Source: Omphiscola glabra
Lineage: Eukaryota > Mollusca > Gastropoda > Lymnaeidae
Reading direction: 5' to 3'
Length of the DNA stretch: 64,000 nt
NCBI GenBank assembly: GCA_964017045.1
Contig: OZ024809.1
Coordinates: 26,466,618 to 26,530,617 of the forward strand
Positions 1 through 10,935 of the stretch are shown here, piece by piece. Below the pieces are notes generated by a model. It did no database searches. It was not told the origin of the DNA and saw only the letters and a program-made list of their open reading frames with translations. The translations under genes were made by a program, and so were the position numbers. Position 1 is the stretch's first letter. Every line of letters starts with the position of its first letter.

Positions 1-290
1 AGAATGGGAAGCATGGTGTCAACATGATTGAAAACAAAGTGCGTATTTGCTGTGGTTGAGCAATATTCGATGCATCAGAGAGCGAAGTATCCCAATGAGC
101 ATCGTTTTCCAGAAGTTTTAATTCTTGGAACGATTCACGATATGTTTCACATACGTGACCGTTTACTGTTCACAATTCTTGGAATGATGTTGGTCCACGT
201 ACGTTGATTAACAATAATCTCAAGTAAAAGCATTCTGCACTGTTTGGGTGAATATTGTACAGATCTCCTAATATGTCTATTGAATATAAA
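1..290 (-). pseudogene. Helitron Rep/helicase fragment, broken
   Basis: The minus strand reads as part of a Helitron Rep/Hel protein, the stretch where Pif1-type Helitron helicases have the block ERFYLRLLL...GPTSF..LRTVNG. Here it reads AECFYLRLLLINVRGPTSF, then one in-frame TGA, then TVNGHVCETYRE, a W, and QQIRTLFSI. The reading continues off the left edge of the window, so the rest of the protein is outside. One stop within about 95 codons means this copy is dead unless the stop is a sequencing error. It lies immediately beyond the 3' terminus of a Helentron-like element (337-3380). Family call is from recalled motif similarity; a domain search would settle it. Confidence 0.7.
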
Positions 291-734
291 TTGGGGATTA
301 TGAATATAAAATAAAAGCGGAAAAAAAATATTGTGTACTAGCGAGAACCCAGCATGCATTGCAATGCCACACAAGAAAAAAAAGTGTTTGTGTTTTAATT
401 ACTTTTTGAAGTAATTTTTAAATAGAAAATATTTTTTGCTCTTTCTGTCTGGTGCGTACACAAATAAATTGGAAGATTTTTCGACGCATGAACATCCCAC
501 AGGAGTATGCACAACAAATCACAAAAGTTTTATCGCAATCAGATGAATTGTATGGGAGCGCATACCGGACGTATATACATACATTAATTTTTATATATGT
601 ATAAATATAGTTTACCAAATAAAAGATGCCTTTTGTGCAACTATTCAAGGAAGCGTTCTGTCTACAATCCATCCATCCGTCCGTCTGTCCGTCTTTTGAT
701 ATTAATGGGAATAATTGTATAAATTTACTTACGT

Positions 735-850
735 TTTGTTAACGTCATTGATTTTCTTAATTGGTAAAATGAGAATATAGCATCTATTTTTCACAACTGT
801 AATATCATTGGATTTAAAGAAATTACCATCCACGTAAAATTATACACACC
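735..850 (+). repeat. Dispersed repeat A, copy 1 (copy 2 at 58556-58680)
   Basis: About 110 bp matching 58556-58680 in the same orientation. Both contain 'cacaactgtaatatcattg' followed by an ATTTA-rich segment and 'catccacgta' or 'catccatgta'. Both lie a few hundred bases before a copy of dispersed repeat B. Confidence 0.6.
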
Positions 851-1139
851 TTATTTCCTAACCCCCATATATATGTACCTATGAACGTTAATTATTTGTC
901 AAATTCATTCTGAGATGTATAGTGTGCTGCCTTGCGTAAATTAAACTAGTGTATTTCTTCTTCTCCCCTTTGCCCCAAACAGAGTTTTAAAGGAATTAAT
1001 AAAATCATCAACGGGATTGTAACCCCCTTACTTACTCAATATTTTTTTTTTTTGCATTTCACATGCTTTGTTCTTATTTGGATAATTGATAAGTGCATTA
1101 GTGAATGTTATTTGGATATGTTCTTTCGCTGCACTGATC

Positions 1140-1850
1140 GCATTAAACCGCATTTTTGTATTAAAGTATATTTAAAGGGTATTTTTTGTACTACTTTATA
1201 AATTGCATAAAAGTAAATTTTGAATAAAAGTAAAAACTTATTAAATGTTAAAATACAACGCTAAAGTTGTATTTTATTTTTTAAAATTTTAGCAATTTAA
1301 AAAGCAATCTATTATATTAATTTATTAATTTTACTTATAGAGGAGGAAAATACATTATCAGTTTTGTCCCTCATCGTTATAAAATCAAAGAAACTTAGAG
1401 CTGTGGCTAAAACAGCCAATCGCACTATGACGTGATATGAGTAATTGTTTAGATCAAATTAATTTAATTTTTTTTTTGCAATATTAACAACGCACTAAAA
1501 TAAGCATTAAGAATAACATATGTTTGGTTTTTCCCGATAAATGTGATTAAGATGCAATTCTTAGATCATACTATTTTGATTAATAATTTTTTTCATAACT
1601 TTTACATTCGGATAAAATGCTTAAAATAGTTCCTTAGTCGTATATTTATATATATTTGTTTATTATAATAATAATACTTAAACTTTTGCTAAGATAAAAC
1701 CGGAAATATAACACTTTTTTGCGCATATAAATTTATTCGATTTCCGTAAAATAATAGAAAATAACTATGATTGTTTTTGAGAGTACGAAAGTATTAACAT
1801 ATATTCGGTTCTTTGGCGTTATGTCAGCATAGCTTATTCTTATATATATA
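1140..1850 (+). repeat. Dispersed repeat B, copy 1 (inverted copy at 58840-59540)
   Basis: About 700 bp that aligns along its length with the reverse complement of 58840-59540. Shared anchors, in order, are 'aaaaacttattaaatgtt', 'gcaatattaacaacgcacta', 'ttataataataatact', 'atttccgtaaaata' and 'ctttggcgttatg'. It is very AT-rich with no long open frame. Similarity fades outside these limits, so it is a discrete element, probably a non-autonomous transposon. I found no clear terminal inverted repeat or target duplication. Confidence 0.65.
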
Positions 1851-3381
1851 TTACTCAATCATTGCTATTCACAACCATAACACGTTTATAACGTCATATC
1901 CGATTCTAAAATACGTCACAAAATTCAAGCTTATTTATAAAAACAACAAAAATACTCTCTACACTAAACATGCAACAAAGTGTTTTCTCTGCCCTTACAC
2001 TAAAAATTTCTGTCTGTTGGCATTTGTTCGAGGGTTTTCCTTTTGATAGTTATGTTTGAAATTATATTGATGAAGCTCATTTAAGAAAACAAAACGAATT
2101 TAAGGCCACGGCCCAAACGATATATTGTAAATGGTTGCATTAATTCAGAAACCTACTCATTATGTAACACAGAAACTGGAATGTCGTTATTTGTATTTGA
2201 TTCAATTTCATCTACACATGAAATAGCTCTATTTGAAATTATATTTTTATAGTTCAAACAAGAAAAAATGGAATTTGGGCCCCCGACAACAAACGGAATA
2301 TAGTAAAATGTTTGTACTAAATTAGAAACCTTTGCGAGAATGCGCACAACAACTCGCCAACTTCTTATCGTAATCTGATGAATGGTAAATGGGTGCTAAC
2401 GGAAATTATATTTTTATAGCACCAATATAGTAAATAAAAATATTTAGGGCCCCTCACACAAAATGGATTATTGAACAATTGTGGTATAAATTCAGAACCT
2501 ACTTACTATGTAATATCCAAACTGAAATATCACTCATTCTATTCGATTAAATTCAATACCCTTATGGAATAGTCTGTATGAAATTATAGTTATAAAGCTC
2601 TAATAAGAAAAGAAACGAAGTTATGGTCACTCTCATAAACGGAATATTGTAAAATTCTAATTTAGAAACAGTTGTTGGAGTGCGCATATCAATTCACCAA
2701 GGTTTTATCTCAATCGGATGAATTATATTAGAAAAAACGAAATTAGGGCCCCTGGCTCAAAACGGAATATTTTAAAATGGTTGTAATAATTCCAAAAACT
2801 TTGCGGGCTTTTGCACAACATCTCACTAAAGTTTTATCGCATTGTGATAAATGGTATAGGAGCGCATACCGAAATTATTTTTTACAAAGCTCATATAAGA
2901 AAAGTATCGAATTTGGAGCCAACGGCCAAAAACGGAATATTTTAAATGAGATGTAATTCCTCATAAATATGTGCATGCTTATGGACAACAACTCACCAAA
3001 ATCTTGTCGCAATCGCATTAATGGTGTATGAGCGCATACGGTTTGAAATTATATTTATATAGCGCATATTAGAAAAAACGAACATAGGGCCACAGGCTCA
3101 AATTAGAATATTTATTTTTTCGCGGGCGTGCTCGTAACATCTCACCAAAGTTTTATCGCATTCGAATAATTTATTTTTACAAATCTCAAATAAGAAAAAA
3201 AACGATTTAATGGCCAACGGCTGAAAACGGAATATTTTAAAAGATTTGTAGTAACTCAGTTAAATGCCCGGATAGGTGGCCAACAACTATCCAAATGGCA
3301 TGAGTGGTGTGTGAGTGCATACGAGACATACAAAGATACATACAAACATACATTCATTTATATATATATTGATTTAAAAGC

Positions 3382-3793
3382 TGTAACTATCTTCATTATT
3401 GGGAATGATGATTGTACTTGAGAAACTGGATACATCTGCTTAGCTTACTTATTTAATTAATTACCACGACTTAAGTTCCTTCACTAATAGAAGACAGATG
3501 TGATTTTGCCAACACTATATTTATTCACAACTTGACATAATCCACAATAATAATAAAATCTCCGATATAGGAGAAAGATAATACTTTATCTTAATACCTC
3601 ACACAAGCTACTACTATAATATTATACAAGATGACACATAATTAAATTCTGGAAGAGCCAAACACAAATCTCCATACTGTTTTATATCTAACCGTTCTCT
3701 CTCTTCTGTCATTGACATTCATCCTCACTTCCGGTACATATTAATTTACTTAAACAATATGTTAACCAAGATAAATTAATTTGACCTGTTACA
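3382..3793 (-). repeat. 3' LTR of the gypsy-like element
   Basis: 412 bp, starting TGTAAC and ending GTTACA, a perfect 6-bp terminal inverted repeat. It matches 9079-9450 with few substitutions. A related, more diverged LTR lies at 19309-19699 plus 23282-23360. Confidence 0.88.
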
Positions 3794-4890
3794 TACGCAC
3801 CGCCCCTATTTAAAAAAATGTGTGCAACAAATTTTTTTTTTTTTTAAAATTAAATTTTAAATTTATGTTATCCTAAAAAATTTACTAATTTCAAAATCAA
3901 TGTACACTATAGATTACTAAACCCCTTTGTAGTTATTGTCACTGCATCGTTGTGTTAACAAAAATATTTTAAAATTTGATTATGAAAAAATTTGAAACAA
4001 TATGTACATTAAAGTATTGAAATGAGATAATTATTATTATTTAAATCAAAATATGTCAACACTAATTCACAAAATGGAAGTATGAAGTAATAACATTGTT
4101 ACTTTAAAATTTATAGCAGGAAAACACCTCTGCTCAATTAATGTGAACTATTAATAATACAATGGATCATGGCTAGAGCCATCCATATTCATTCATGTTT
4201 TAGCAGGAAAACCCATCGCTCAATTAGTGTCAACTATTAATAAAACAATGTATCATATTCATTTATGATCTTTTGTCACAAATGTATTGTGCTGCAGGAA
4301 TACACATCTACTTATTATTCTCAAATGTATACAAAATTGTGGATGCATGGCTTATTCAATCTCTCTGATGCATGGCTTACTCTCTCCTTTTACAACTCTT
4401 TTTAATATTAAGTCAAACTTTTCTTGAAAATTATGTGTTGAATTCTCTCCAAAAAAATTGAATGCCATTAAAAAATGTAGCATATCATCATTCTGTCATC
4501 AAAATTGCAATAACATCATTCTGTCATCAAAATTATATCTATATTGTCATCATTAAAAAATGTACCATCATGATTAATGTAAAATGAGAACCATTAAAAA
4601 CCATTTGTAACACTATATTAAACCTCAGTATTGAAAAAGAAATATATGCAACTTTCAATATCTTTTATGTACATGGTTTTATTTAAAACAAAAAAATTTC
4701 CTTGTGTCAAATTTCAATTCAGTGGATTGTGTCTTCAATAGTTTAAAAAGTTTTACATTCTTTGACTTATGTGATTCAGTGTAAACTGTTTGTCATCTTC
4801 AGTATTGTCAATTTGTCTGGACAAAATTTGTGCTAAGCTATTATTCTTGATTTTATTTGCATTAGGTTGTATGAAACTTTTTGTTCTTCA
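3794..4890. other. Non-coding 3' region of the LTR element
   Basis: AT-rich sequence between the protease-like frame and the 3' LTR, where pol should be. It holds a partial duplication: 'gcaggaaaacacctctgctc' near 4118 and 'gcaggaaaacccatcgctca' near 4203, each followed by 'actattaataa'. No reverse transcriptase or integrase motif is visible. Confidence 0.6.
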
Positions 4891-5700
4891 TTATCTTGAG
4901 GTTTGGTTCTTGTAATTATCACTGACATAATTCTCATTATATTGCCTCATTGTTTGATTGTTCTTTATGTTATCTTTGTGACATTTAAATTTAAATATAG
5001 ATTTATTTGGCTCTCTAGCATACTGAGTTTGTTTATGTTTAAATTGTGCTCTGCTTAATTCTATTTCATTCATTGGTTTGTATTCTTCTATTACTTCATT
5101 TTTATTAGTTTGATAGTCGTTAGTAATGTCTGGATAGTTTCCTATAATTAATGGACATATTGGATTACCCATTACTGTAACTTTGACTCTTGCTCTTATC
5201 CAGGTACAATTAATGTTTACAATAGCTTTTCTACACTTAATTTTAATGTTATTGGTCAATCTTACTTGTGTTGTCTCATTGATATAATCATATGTTTTTA
5301 TGTATTTTTTGTCAACTGTGATGGTTGTACATCCTGTATTTCTTATACATTTAACAAGGATATTGTTTATATGGGCTTGAAAAAATACTAATTTTCTTTT
5401 ATTGTGGCGTGCTGCTGCTGCAGTCTCAATATGTCTACTGCCATTTTGATTTGTCTTGTTGTTTTGTTGTCTTGACTGGTATTTATTGTCATTTCTATGC
5501 CTTTGTCTACTTCTAGATTCATGGTTATACTGATCTCTATAACTATTTCTATGTGGACTGCTGTTTGGAGAAAATCTCTGTTGTCTATAGTTGTGTCTAT
5601 TGTATTCCATTTCTTTTTGTAATTTTCTGCATTCTGCTTTAATGTGTCCCAATTTTCCACAGTAGAAACAATTATTGTGAAATGCATAATTTGTCTAGTT
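4891..5700 (-). pseudogene. Gag zinc knuckle plus retroviral-type protease-like frame
   Basis: The minus-strand frame opens with a CCHC zinc knuckle, CFYCGKLGHIKAEC (CX2CX4HX4C), the nucleic-acid-binding motif of nucleocapsid. A basic Gln/Asn/Arg-rich linker follows. Next is a segment resembling an LTR-element aspartic protease: NTGCTTITV where an active enzyme has DTG or DSG, and PLIIGNYPD where active proteases have an L-I-I-G flap-side motif. The catalytic Asp appears as Asn, so the protease is predicted inactive. The frame ends at 4891 with no pol downstream. Confidence 0.7.
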
Positions 5701-5861
5701 ATTGGATTGATTTCTATTGTTATAATTAGGAAGACTATTGTATCTTTGGTTTCTCCAAGGTTTGTTCAGGCTCCTGTTTTCTATGGCTATTGCTGCAATT
5801 GATCTTCTATCAAAGATTTCATTAGGATGTGCATCCTTAAAAGTACAAATTGCTTCTGCTA

Positions 5862-6592
5862 AGGGTGATCATACACTAGGTCCGGATTTCACCGGATTCC
5901 AAGACTGACGAACGAGACTGGATCGGTATAAAAAACAAATGCAATAACAAAGTTAACACGGCTACATTTGCTCAGGCGTCATCGGTGAAAGTCGGTAATG
6001 CGCCCCGGTTGAATTTGTTTTTTTCGTCAGAACTGTCCGAAGCTAATTTTAAAAACAATTAAAATGGCGGCATGTAATTTTTTACAGATTGTTTGTACAA
6101 AAGTGTAATTTTAAAATCTAGAATAGCCTTTCATTTATGTATTATTCCTTTGGATCCATCATAAGTAATTTAAATATATACAAATTGTAGCTTTTTATCA
6201 ATTAAAATGGTAGAAATTGATAAACTAATATCTCTAGTGGATGATCGCACTCCATTATGGGACATAGCAACCATATAACTAGAGCGATGTTCGACGGAAT
6301 TGTCCGAAGCTAAATTAAAAAGAAACTAAGCAAATGACGTCATTGGAGCTCTTCTTTGCATCAAAAAAAAAACTAGATCATAGAAAAACTCTTTATTTTT
6401 ATATTCGTTAGCGCTAGCGGAAAGACAGTAGGGTGAAGGCCGTTGTTATGATTAAACAATAAAGTTCCGGATGCGATCGGATGCAATGTATTCTCAAGTT
6501 TTACTATGTCCGACTTACAGTTCTACCGAGCGATCGGTCTTGTCGTCAGTCTTAGAATCCGGTGAAATCCGGACCTAGTGTATGATCACCCT
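5862..6592. mobile_element. 731-bp MITE with ~55-bp TIRs in the gag gene
   Basis: The ends are inverted copies: the left end starts AGGGTGATCATACACTAGG, and the right end is its reverse complement for about 55 bp with two or three differences. Directly outside both ends is TA (5860-5861 and 6593-6594), the Tc1/mariner-type target duplication; other TA-duplicating families are possible. It encodes no transposase. It interrupts the gag frame between the 6592-6915 segment and the zinc knuckle, so it arrived after the LTR element. Confidence 0.85.
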
Positions 6593-6594
6593 TA

Positions 6595-7323
6595 GTCTTT
6601 TTCAGTTTTAACTTTTCTTTCTTTCAAAAAAATAAATAGAGGCTCTGAAGAATGTCTTAATACTTTGTCCACTAAAAACATATCCAATAAAGATTTTGGA
6701 TTGGTTGTATCCACCTCCGCTAATTCTAACCATTTCATTAAGTTGTCTTTTATATTGAATAGTGTAGTATGTGGATCTGTACTTCTATCAATCCTAATTG
6801 CGTGAAACAATTTTCTATAATCATCTTCTGATTTTCCATAGTATTTTAATAGGGCAGCCTTAATGTAGTCATAGCTTTTCTTCTGTTCTTCTGATAATGT
6901 TGAGACATTTCCCACTCAATTTAGTGACTAAAATTTCTGACCATAAACTTTCAGCATAATTGTGAGTCTTACAAATGCCCTCAAATTGAGTGAGGTAGCT
7001 TGATATCTCTTCTTTTCTGAGAAATCCCTGAATTTAGGTTTGTATATGTTGTGTTCTCTTTCTCTATGTTGTTCATTTCCAGATTGAAGTTTAGCAGTCT
7101 CCAATTCAATTCTTTTCAGTTCTAATTGTAATTGTGCTTGTCTTTCTTTGTCAGCAGCTTCTATTCTTCTTAATTCTAATTCTCTTTCTTCTTTTTGTGC
7201 ATTCCTTGCTGCTAATCTATCTTTGCGTTGTCTATCTAGTTCTCTGGTAACAAATTGTGCTTTCTGATCATCTTTAAGACCTAGCTCTTCTGCTATTTTA
7301 ATAAGCTCCATATACTCTGCCAT
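6595..7323 (-). pseudogene. Gag polyprotein of the LTR element, frameshifted
   Basis: The minus-strand frame begins with ATG at 7323 (MAEYMELIKIAEELGL). It runs through a long charged coiled-coil-like stretch rich in Arg/Glu/Gln (repeated 'RELDRQRKDR' and 'ELELRRIEAADKER' style residues) to KPKFRDFSE. It then shifts frame near 7020 and again near 6910 before continuing as LSEEQKKSYDYIKAALLKYY...DDYRKLF, a capsid-like helical segment typical of gypsy-type gag. The MITE cuts off the remainder. These breaks mean no intact gag is made from this copy. Confidence 0.7.
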
Positions 7324-9078
7324 GTTTAATTAGTATGTATATTTCTGTTTAATTTTATAAGTTATGCTACCAGTATATTAAGAAAATTATTAACAGTCTT
7401 ATATTTTCTTCTGTTTAAAAGCTATGACACAATATCATATGACAGTAATCAAATATTGTGTACTCAAATGTCTAATTTCAATTAATACAGATATCTACAC
7501 GAGTCTATATATAAACAAACAAGACAACAACTACAATAGTGATGATCAAAAAATTGTGACCACAGATAGAAGAATATTTAGACAGGAGAATACAATATTA
7601 ATAACGGTGACTGTACTTACAATAAGAGAACGAATGCTTATTCAATTTTACAACAAATATGACGATCTACGAACAAAACTCAACAGCTACCATATATTAT
7701 TTAACAGAATTATAAATTGGGCAAAAATTGTAGATCAGAATCCCTTTTGTCCTCCAATGGAGTGACCTCCCAATATATAACTCTGTAAAATTAGCCTAAA
7801 AGATCACCAGAGAATTGTCTCAAGCAACAGAAAAAGATAAAGTAATAATATTACTATCTTAATCAAAATTAAGTTCGATCAGACAAGTCCAAGGTTCTAC
7901 CACCCATTCCACCCTTTTGATACAAACAATTAATATTTAACCATGGAAAAATTGTTTACTGAGTCACTAGTGTGACCAATTGAATAATTATAATTATGAT
8001 TATAACTCATTCTTTTCTTTTGTGCGTCGTCTGTTATCTCTTTGACTTGAGTAGGTAATCCAGTTTTATTTAATTGCTCCCGATAGATGGAGTGGCTAAT
8101 TTGTAGTTGTGTATCCGTGACGTCATTTGCGATGTCAAAACCCTGTTAGGGAGAGGGTCAAAACTCTGTTAGGGAGAGGGTCAAAACCGGGTTAGGGAGG
8201 AATTTAGGGTTCAGGTTAGGGTGAGGAATAGATTTAGATCATTTTTTCATTTTTAAAAACTTTTTATTCGTCATTATATCAAAAACATGAGTTACCAAGA
8301 TGGCGGCCATGGTAAAAGACGCGACACATCTCTATAAATTTACCGATTGAGTATTTCAGAAGTCTTCTTCTCTTTTAACTTGACACTGTTCTTCGCTTGA
8401 ATTATTATTTGAGCATTTAGTGGTAATGTCTTGAGCACACCTCAAACTTTGCGTATGTACTTCACCTTGATTGACCGATCCATTCGAAATATACACAATA
8501 AACTTGATTTTCTTATGAAATATCGAGTAATTTTAGAATTTTAGCATGTGGAAGAATGCTAGAATATGTAATGCAGTGCCATTTTTTTCAGGGGAAATGC
8601 ACTGTGATGTCTTGTAACTTCGTTCTGTGTCAGCTCAGCTCACTTCTTTCTGTATGGCCTCAGTTTAGGCCTTCTCTTGTCCTGTGTTGACTACTGTCTG
8701 GATTCTTGTCACCTTGAATTTATTTGAATTTGATATCCTTCTTAGTAGTAGTAGTAGTATTAATTGAAATTGGAACTTGTAGACTTACTTGATTTTGTTG
8801 AGATTTATAATTCTTGAAAGTATTGAAATTTAATAGTTCACTATTTGCCTTCATAGACTTATAAAAATAAATCTAGGCTATACTTTTGCTGACATGAAGA
8901 ATATCCTGTCTTGTTTACAACTGAGAAGTTGTTTCCAGTCCAGTTCTAAGAATTATTTAGTAAGTTCTAAAAATAGCTGTCTCGTGTAGGTTTATTCACC
9001 CTATAAGTTTTTAATGAAAATTTACGTTGACTCATATGTTGTGGGCGTAGTTACGTTCATAAAATTTCTGACACCATT
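7324..9078 (-). other. 5' untranslated leader of the LTR element
   Basis: About 1.75 kb between gag and the 5' LTR with no convincing coding sequence. The primer-binding-like site is at 9061-9076. It contains a small array with repeated GTTAGGG words (8134-8227). An open frame on the opposite strand (7424-7765) has no recognisable domain and is dismissed. Confidence 0.6.
8134..8227 (+). repeat. Short array with telomere-like TTAGGG words
   Basis: A roughly 25-bp unit ('tcaaaac..tgttagggagaggg') is repeated about three times and then degenerates. It holds six GTTAGGG or TTTAGGG words in about 95 bp. It is too imperfect to be a true interstitial telomere. Confidence 0.5.
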
Positions 9079-9450
9079 TGTAACAATCTTCATTATTGGG
9101 AATGATGATTGTACTTGAGAAACTGGATACATCTGCTTAGCTTACTTATTTAATTAATTACCATTATTTAAGTTCCTTCACTAATAGAAGACAGGTGAGA
9201 TTTTGTCATCACTATATTTATTCACAACTTGACATAATCCACAATAATAATAAAATCTCCGATATAGGAGAAAGATAATACTTTGTCTTAATACCTCACA
9301 CAAGCTACTACTATAATATTATACAAGATGATACATAATTAAATTCTGGAAGAGCCAAACACAAATCTCCATACTGTTTTATATCTAACCGTTCTCTCTC
9401 TTCTGTCCTTGACATTCATCCTCACTTCCGGTACATATTAATTTACTTAA
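9079..9450 (-). repeat. 5' LTR of the gypsy-like element, truncated
   Basis: Matches 3382-3753 but stops at 'atttacttaa'. About 40 terminal bases, including the GTTACA end, are missing. The next base begins a Helitron 3' terminus (9451-9505), so the target-site duplication of the LTR element cannot be read. Confidence 0.85.
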
Positions 9451-9505
9451 CGCAAACACTTTCTTTCTTGAGTGGCATTGCAACGCATGCCGGATACTCG
9501 CTAGT
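9451..9505 (+). mobile_element. Helitron 3' terminus fragment
   Basis: The 55 bp ending ACTCGCTAGT match the reverse complement of 337-391 (shared 'caaacacttt', 'tggcattgcaa' and 'ctcgctagt'), with CTAGT as the terminal signature. Only the 3' end is present. Confidence 0.6.
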
Positions 9506-9545
9506 CAAGAATAAATATAACTATTGCAAATAATCATAACGGGTT

Positions 9546-10100
9546 TCATGCTTAGTGCTGGATTACTGGGTTTACTGCTGGATAACTGGGCTTAGTGCTG
9601 GATGACTGGGCTTAGTGCTGTATGACTGGACTTAGTGCTGGATGACTAGGCTTAGTGTTGGATGACTAGGCTTAGTGCTGTATGACTAGGCTTAGTGCTG
9701 GATGACTGGGCTTAGTGCTGGATGACTGGACTTAGTGCAGGATGACTGGGCTTAGGGCTGGATGACTGGGCTTAGTGCTGGATGACTGGGCTTTCTGCTG
9801 TATAATGGGTTTAATGATGGATGCTTCGGCTTAGCTCTGGATGCGTGGGCTGAATGCTGAATGCGTGGTTTTAACGTCTGATGCGTGGGCTTATTGTGAA
9901 TTCTGTGGTTTTGTGCTGGATGCGTGGGATTAGGGCTGCATGCCTGGGATTAGTGCTGAATGCGTTGTTTAATACTCGTTTGCTGGACTTGGTACTGGAT
10001 GACTGGGCTTAGTGATGGATATATTGGCGTAGTGTTGGATATCTGAGCGTAGTGTAGGATATCTGAGTTTAATGATGGATGCATGTATGGATTAAGTGCA
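9546..10100 (+). repeat. 20-bp minisatellite (cttagtgctggatgactggg)
   Basis: Consecutive 20-bp units are nearly perfect from 9546 to about 9800. They then drift ('gatgcgtgggctta' variants) to about 10100, giving some 25 copies. No gene is seen inside. Confidence 0.85.
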
Positions 10101-10740
10101 TGTATTGATCGCTAAGTCCATGCACACAGTGGCCAACTTGTCTCAGAGCCGTCGGGGCGTACTTCAAAAATTGTGCCCGACTAGTACACATCTACTATAT
10201 AATTTGGGAAATAGACAATAATAGAATGTATCAAATAAAGACATTTCTTATTTCCGCAGTAATTTTTAGCATAGTTATTGTTAATATTATTACCTTTTAG
10301 TGCAATTCTTTTAGCAAAATCTTTGATTAATTATTATACGTGTTTTGCTGAATTGTTTCCCTTAGACAATTGTATGGACAGATTTTAAACTTTCCTTGTG
10401 ACATAATTTACATTGCTTCAATTCGCAAAATGAACGCTAACATAAGACTACTATAATTGTAGTAAAAAAAATGTCCTACTGATATAGTTTGACCTTTGAG
10501 ATGCGGCAAATCCCACAGATCCCGGTGTGCCAAACAAAGGTTCTCCAAGGGATAATTAAAGGGTCATCGGGTGAAACGAGAAAATTTGAAGAAACAAACA
10601 AGTATAACCCAATTTCTAGTTCTTTTGTAAGTCTTAAGTTTTGATTGATAATCTGGTCGTCACGATCGTGTCTAAAACTGGTTCTTGCTTGAACATCAAA
10701 CGCGAACGCGTGAAAGGTTCACAACATCTTAAAACTTCAA
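10101..10740. other. No gene seen
   Basis: AT-rich unique sequence with no long frame, splice-flanked domain or repeat that I recognise. Confidence 0.5.
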
Positions 10741-10935
10741 CTCATGTTTGCATTTTCACATCTCAGTGGTGTGTTTAATAAACCATTTGTTTCAATTTCA
10801 ATGGTGTGTAGTAATGAAAAATTCCTTTCAAATCCCAGTGGTGTGCAATATTTAATAATATCTTTTAAATCTCAGTGGTGTGTAGTAATGAACAAATTAG
10901 TTAAATCCAAATGGAGTGTAGTAATGAACAATTTC
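10741..10935 (+). repeat. Degenerate ~40-bp tandem repeat
   Basis: About five units built on 'tctcagtggtgtgtagtaatgaa'. The open frame across it is a by-product of the repeat. Confidence 0.6.

Larger units (their letters stand above)
337..3380 (-). mobile_element. Helentron-like non-autonomous Helitron, about 3 kb
   Basis: On the minus strand the element begins near 3380 with an AT-rich lead (tatatatataaatgaatg) and ends at 337 with CTCGCTAGT, the CTAGT-type 3' end of Helitrons. Between 2080 and 3300, and again at 470-600, a degenerate unit of roughly 180-210 bp recurs. Its landmarks are 'aaaacggaatattttaaaa', 'ctcaccaaagttttatcgc', 'gggagcgcatacc' and 'agctcatataagaaaaa'. The same unit occurs in the opposite orientation in the element at 49129-50460. 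The 60 bp before the terminus recur at 9451-9505. No protein is encoded. A separate ~700-bp repeat (about 1140-1850) sits inside it. The 5' boundary is approximate. Confidence 0.55.
3382..9450 (-). mobile_element. Non-autonomous Ty3/gypsy-like LTR retrotransposon
   Basis: Two near-identical direct repeats bound this element: 3382-3793 (complete, TGTAAC...GTTACA ends) and 9079-9450 (truncated at its outer end). In the coding (minus) direction the 9079-side LTR is 5'. It is followed after two bases by tggtgtcagaaatttt, in the position of a tRNA primer-binding site. A purine-rich aggggcggtgcgta lies just before the 3' LTR. Gag pieces (7323 to about 6592), a CCHC zinc knuckle (about 5690-5640) and a protease-like segment follow in the expected order. 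Only about 1.1 kb remains before the 3' LTR, so reverse transcriptase, RNase H and integrase are absent. It would need another element's enzymes. High LTR identity suggests fairly recent insertion, yet gag is decayed and carries a MITE. Confidence 0.85.

Noticed and set aside
7424..7765. 113-codon plus-strand frame
   Set aside because: It lies antisense in the leader of the LTR element and has no domain or coding bias.
8134..8227. Interstitial telomere
   Set aside because: TTAGGG words are embedded in a longer imperfect unit and are not a pure hexamer array.
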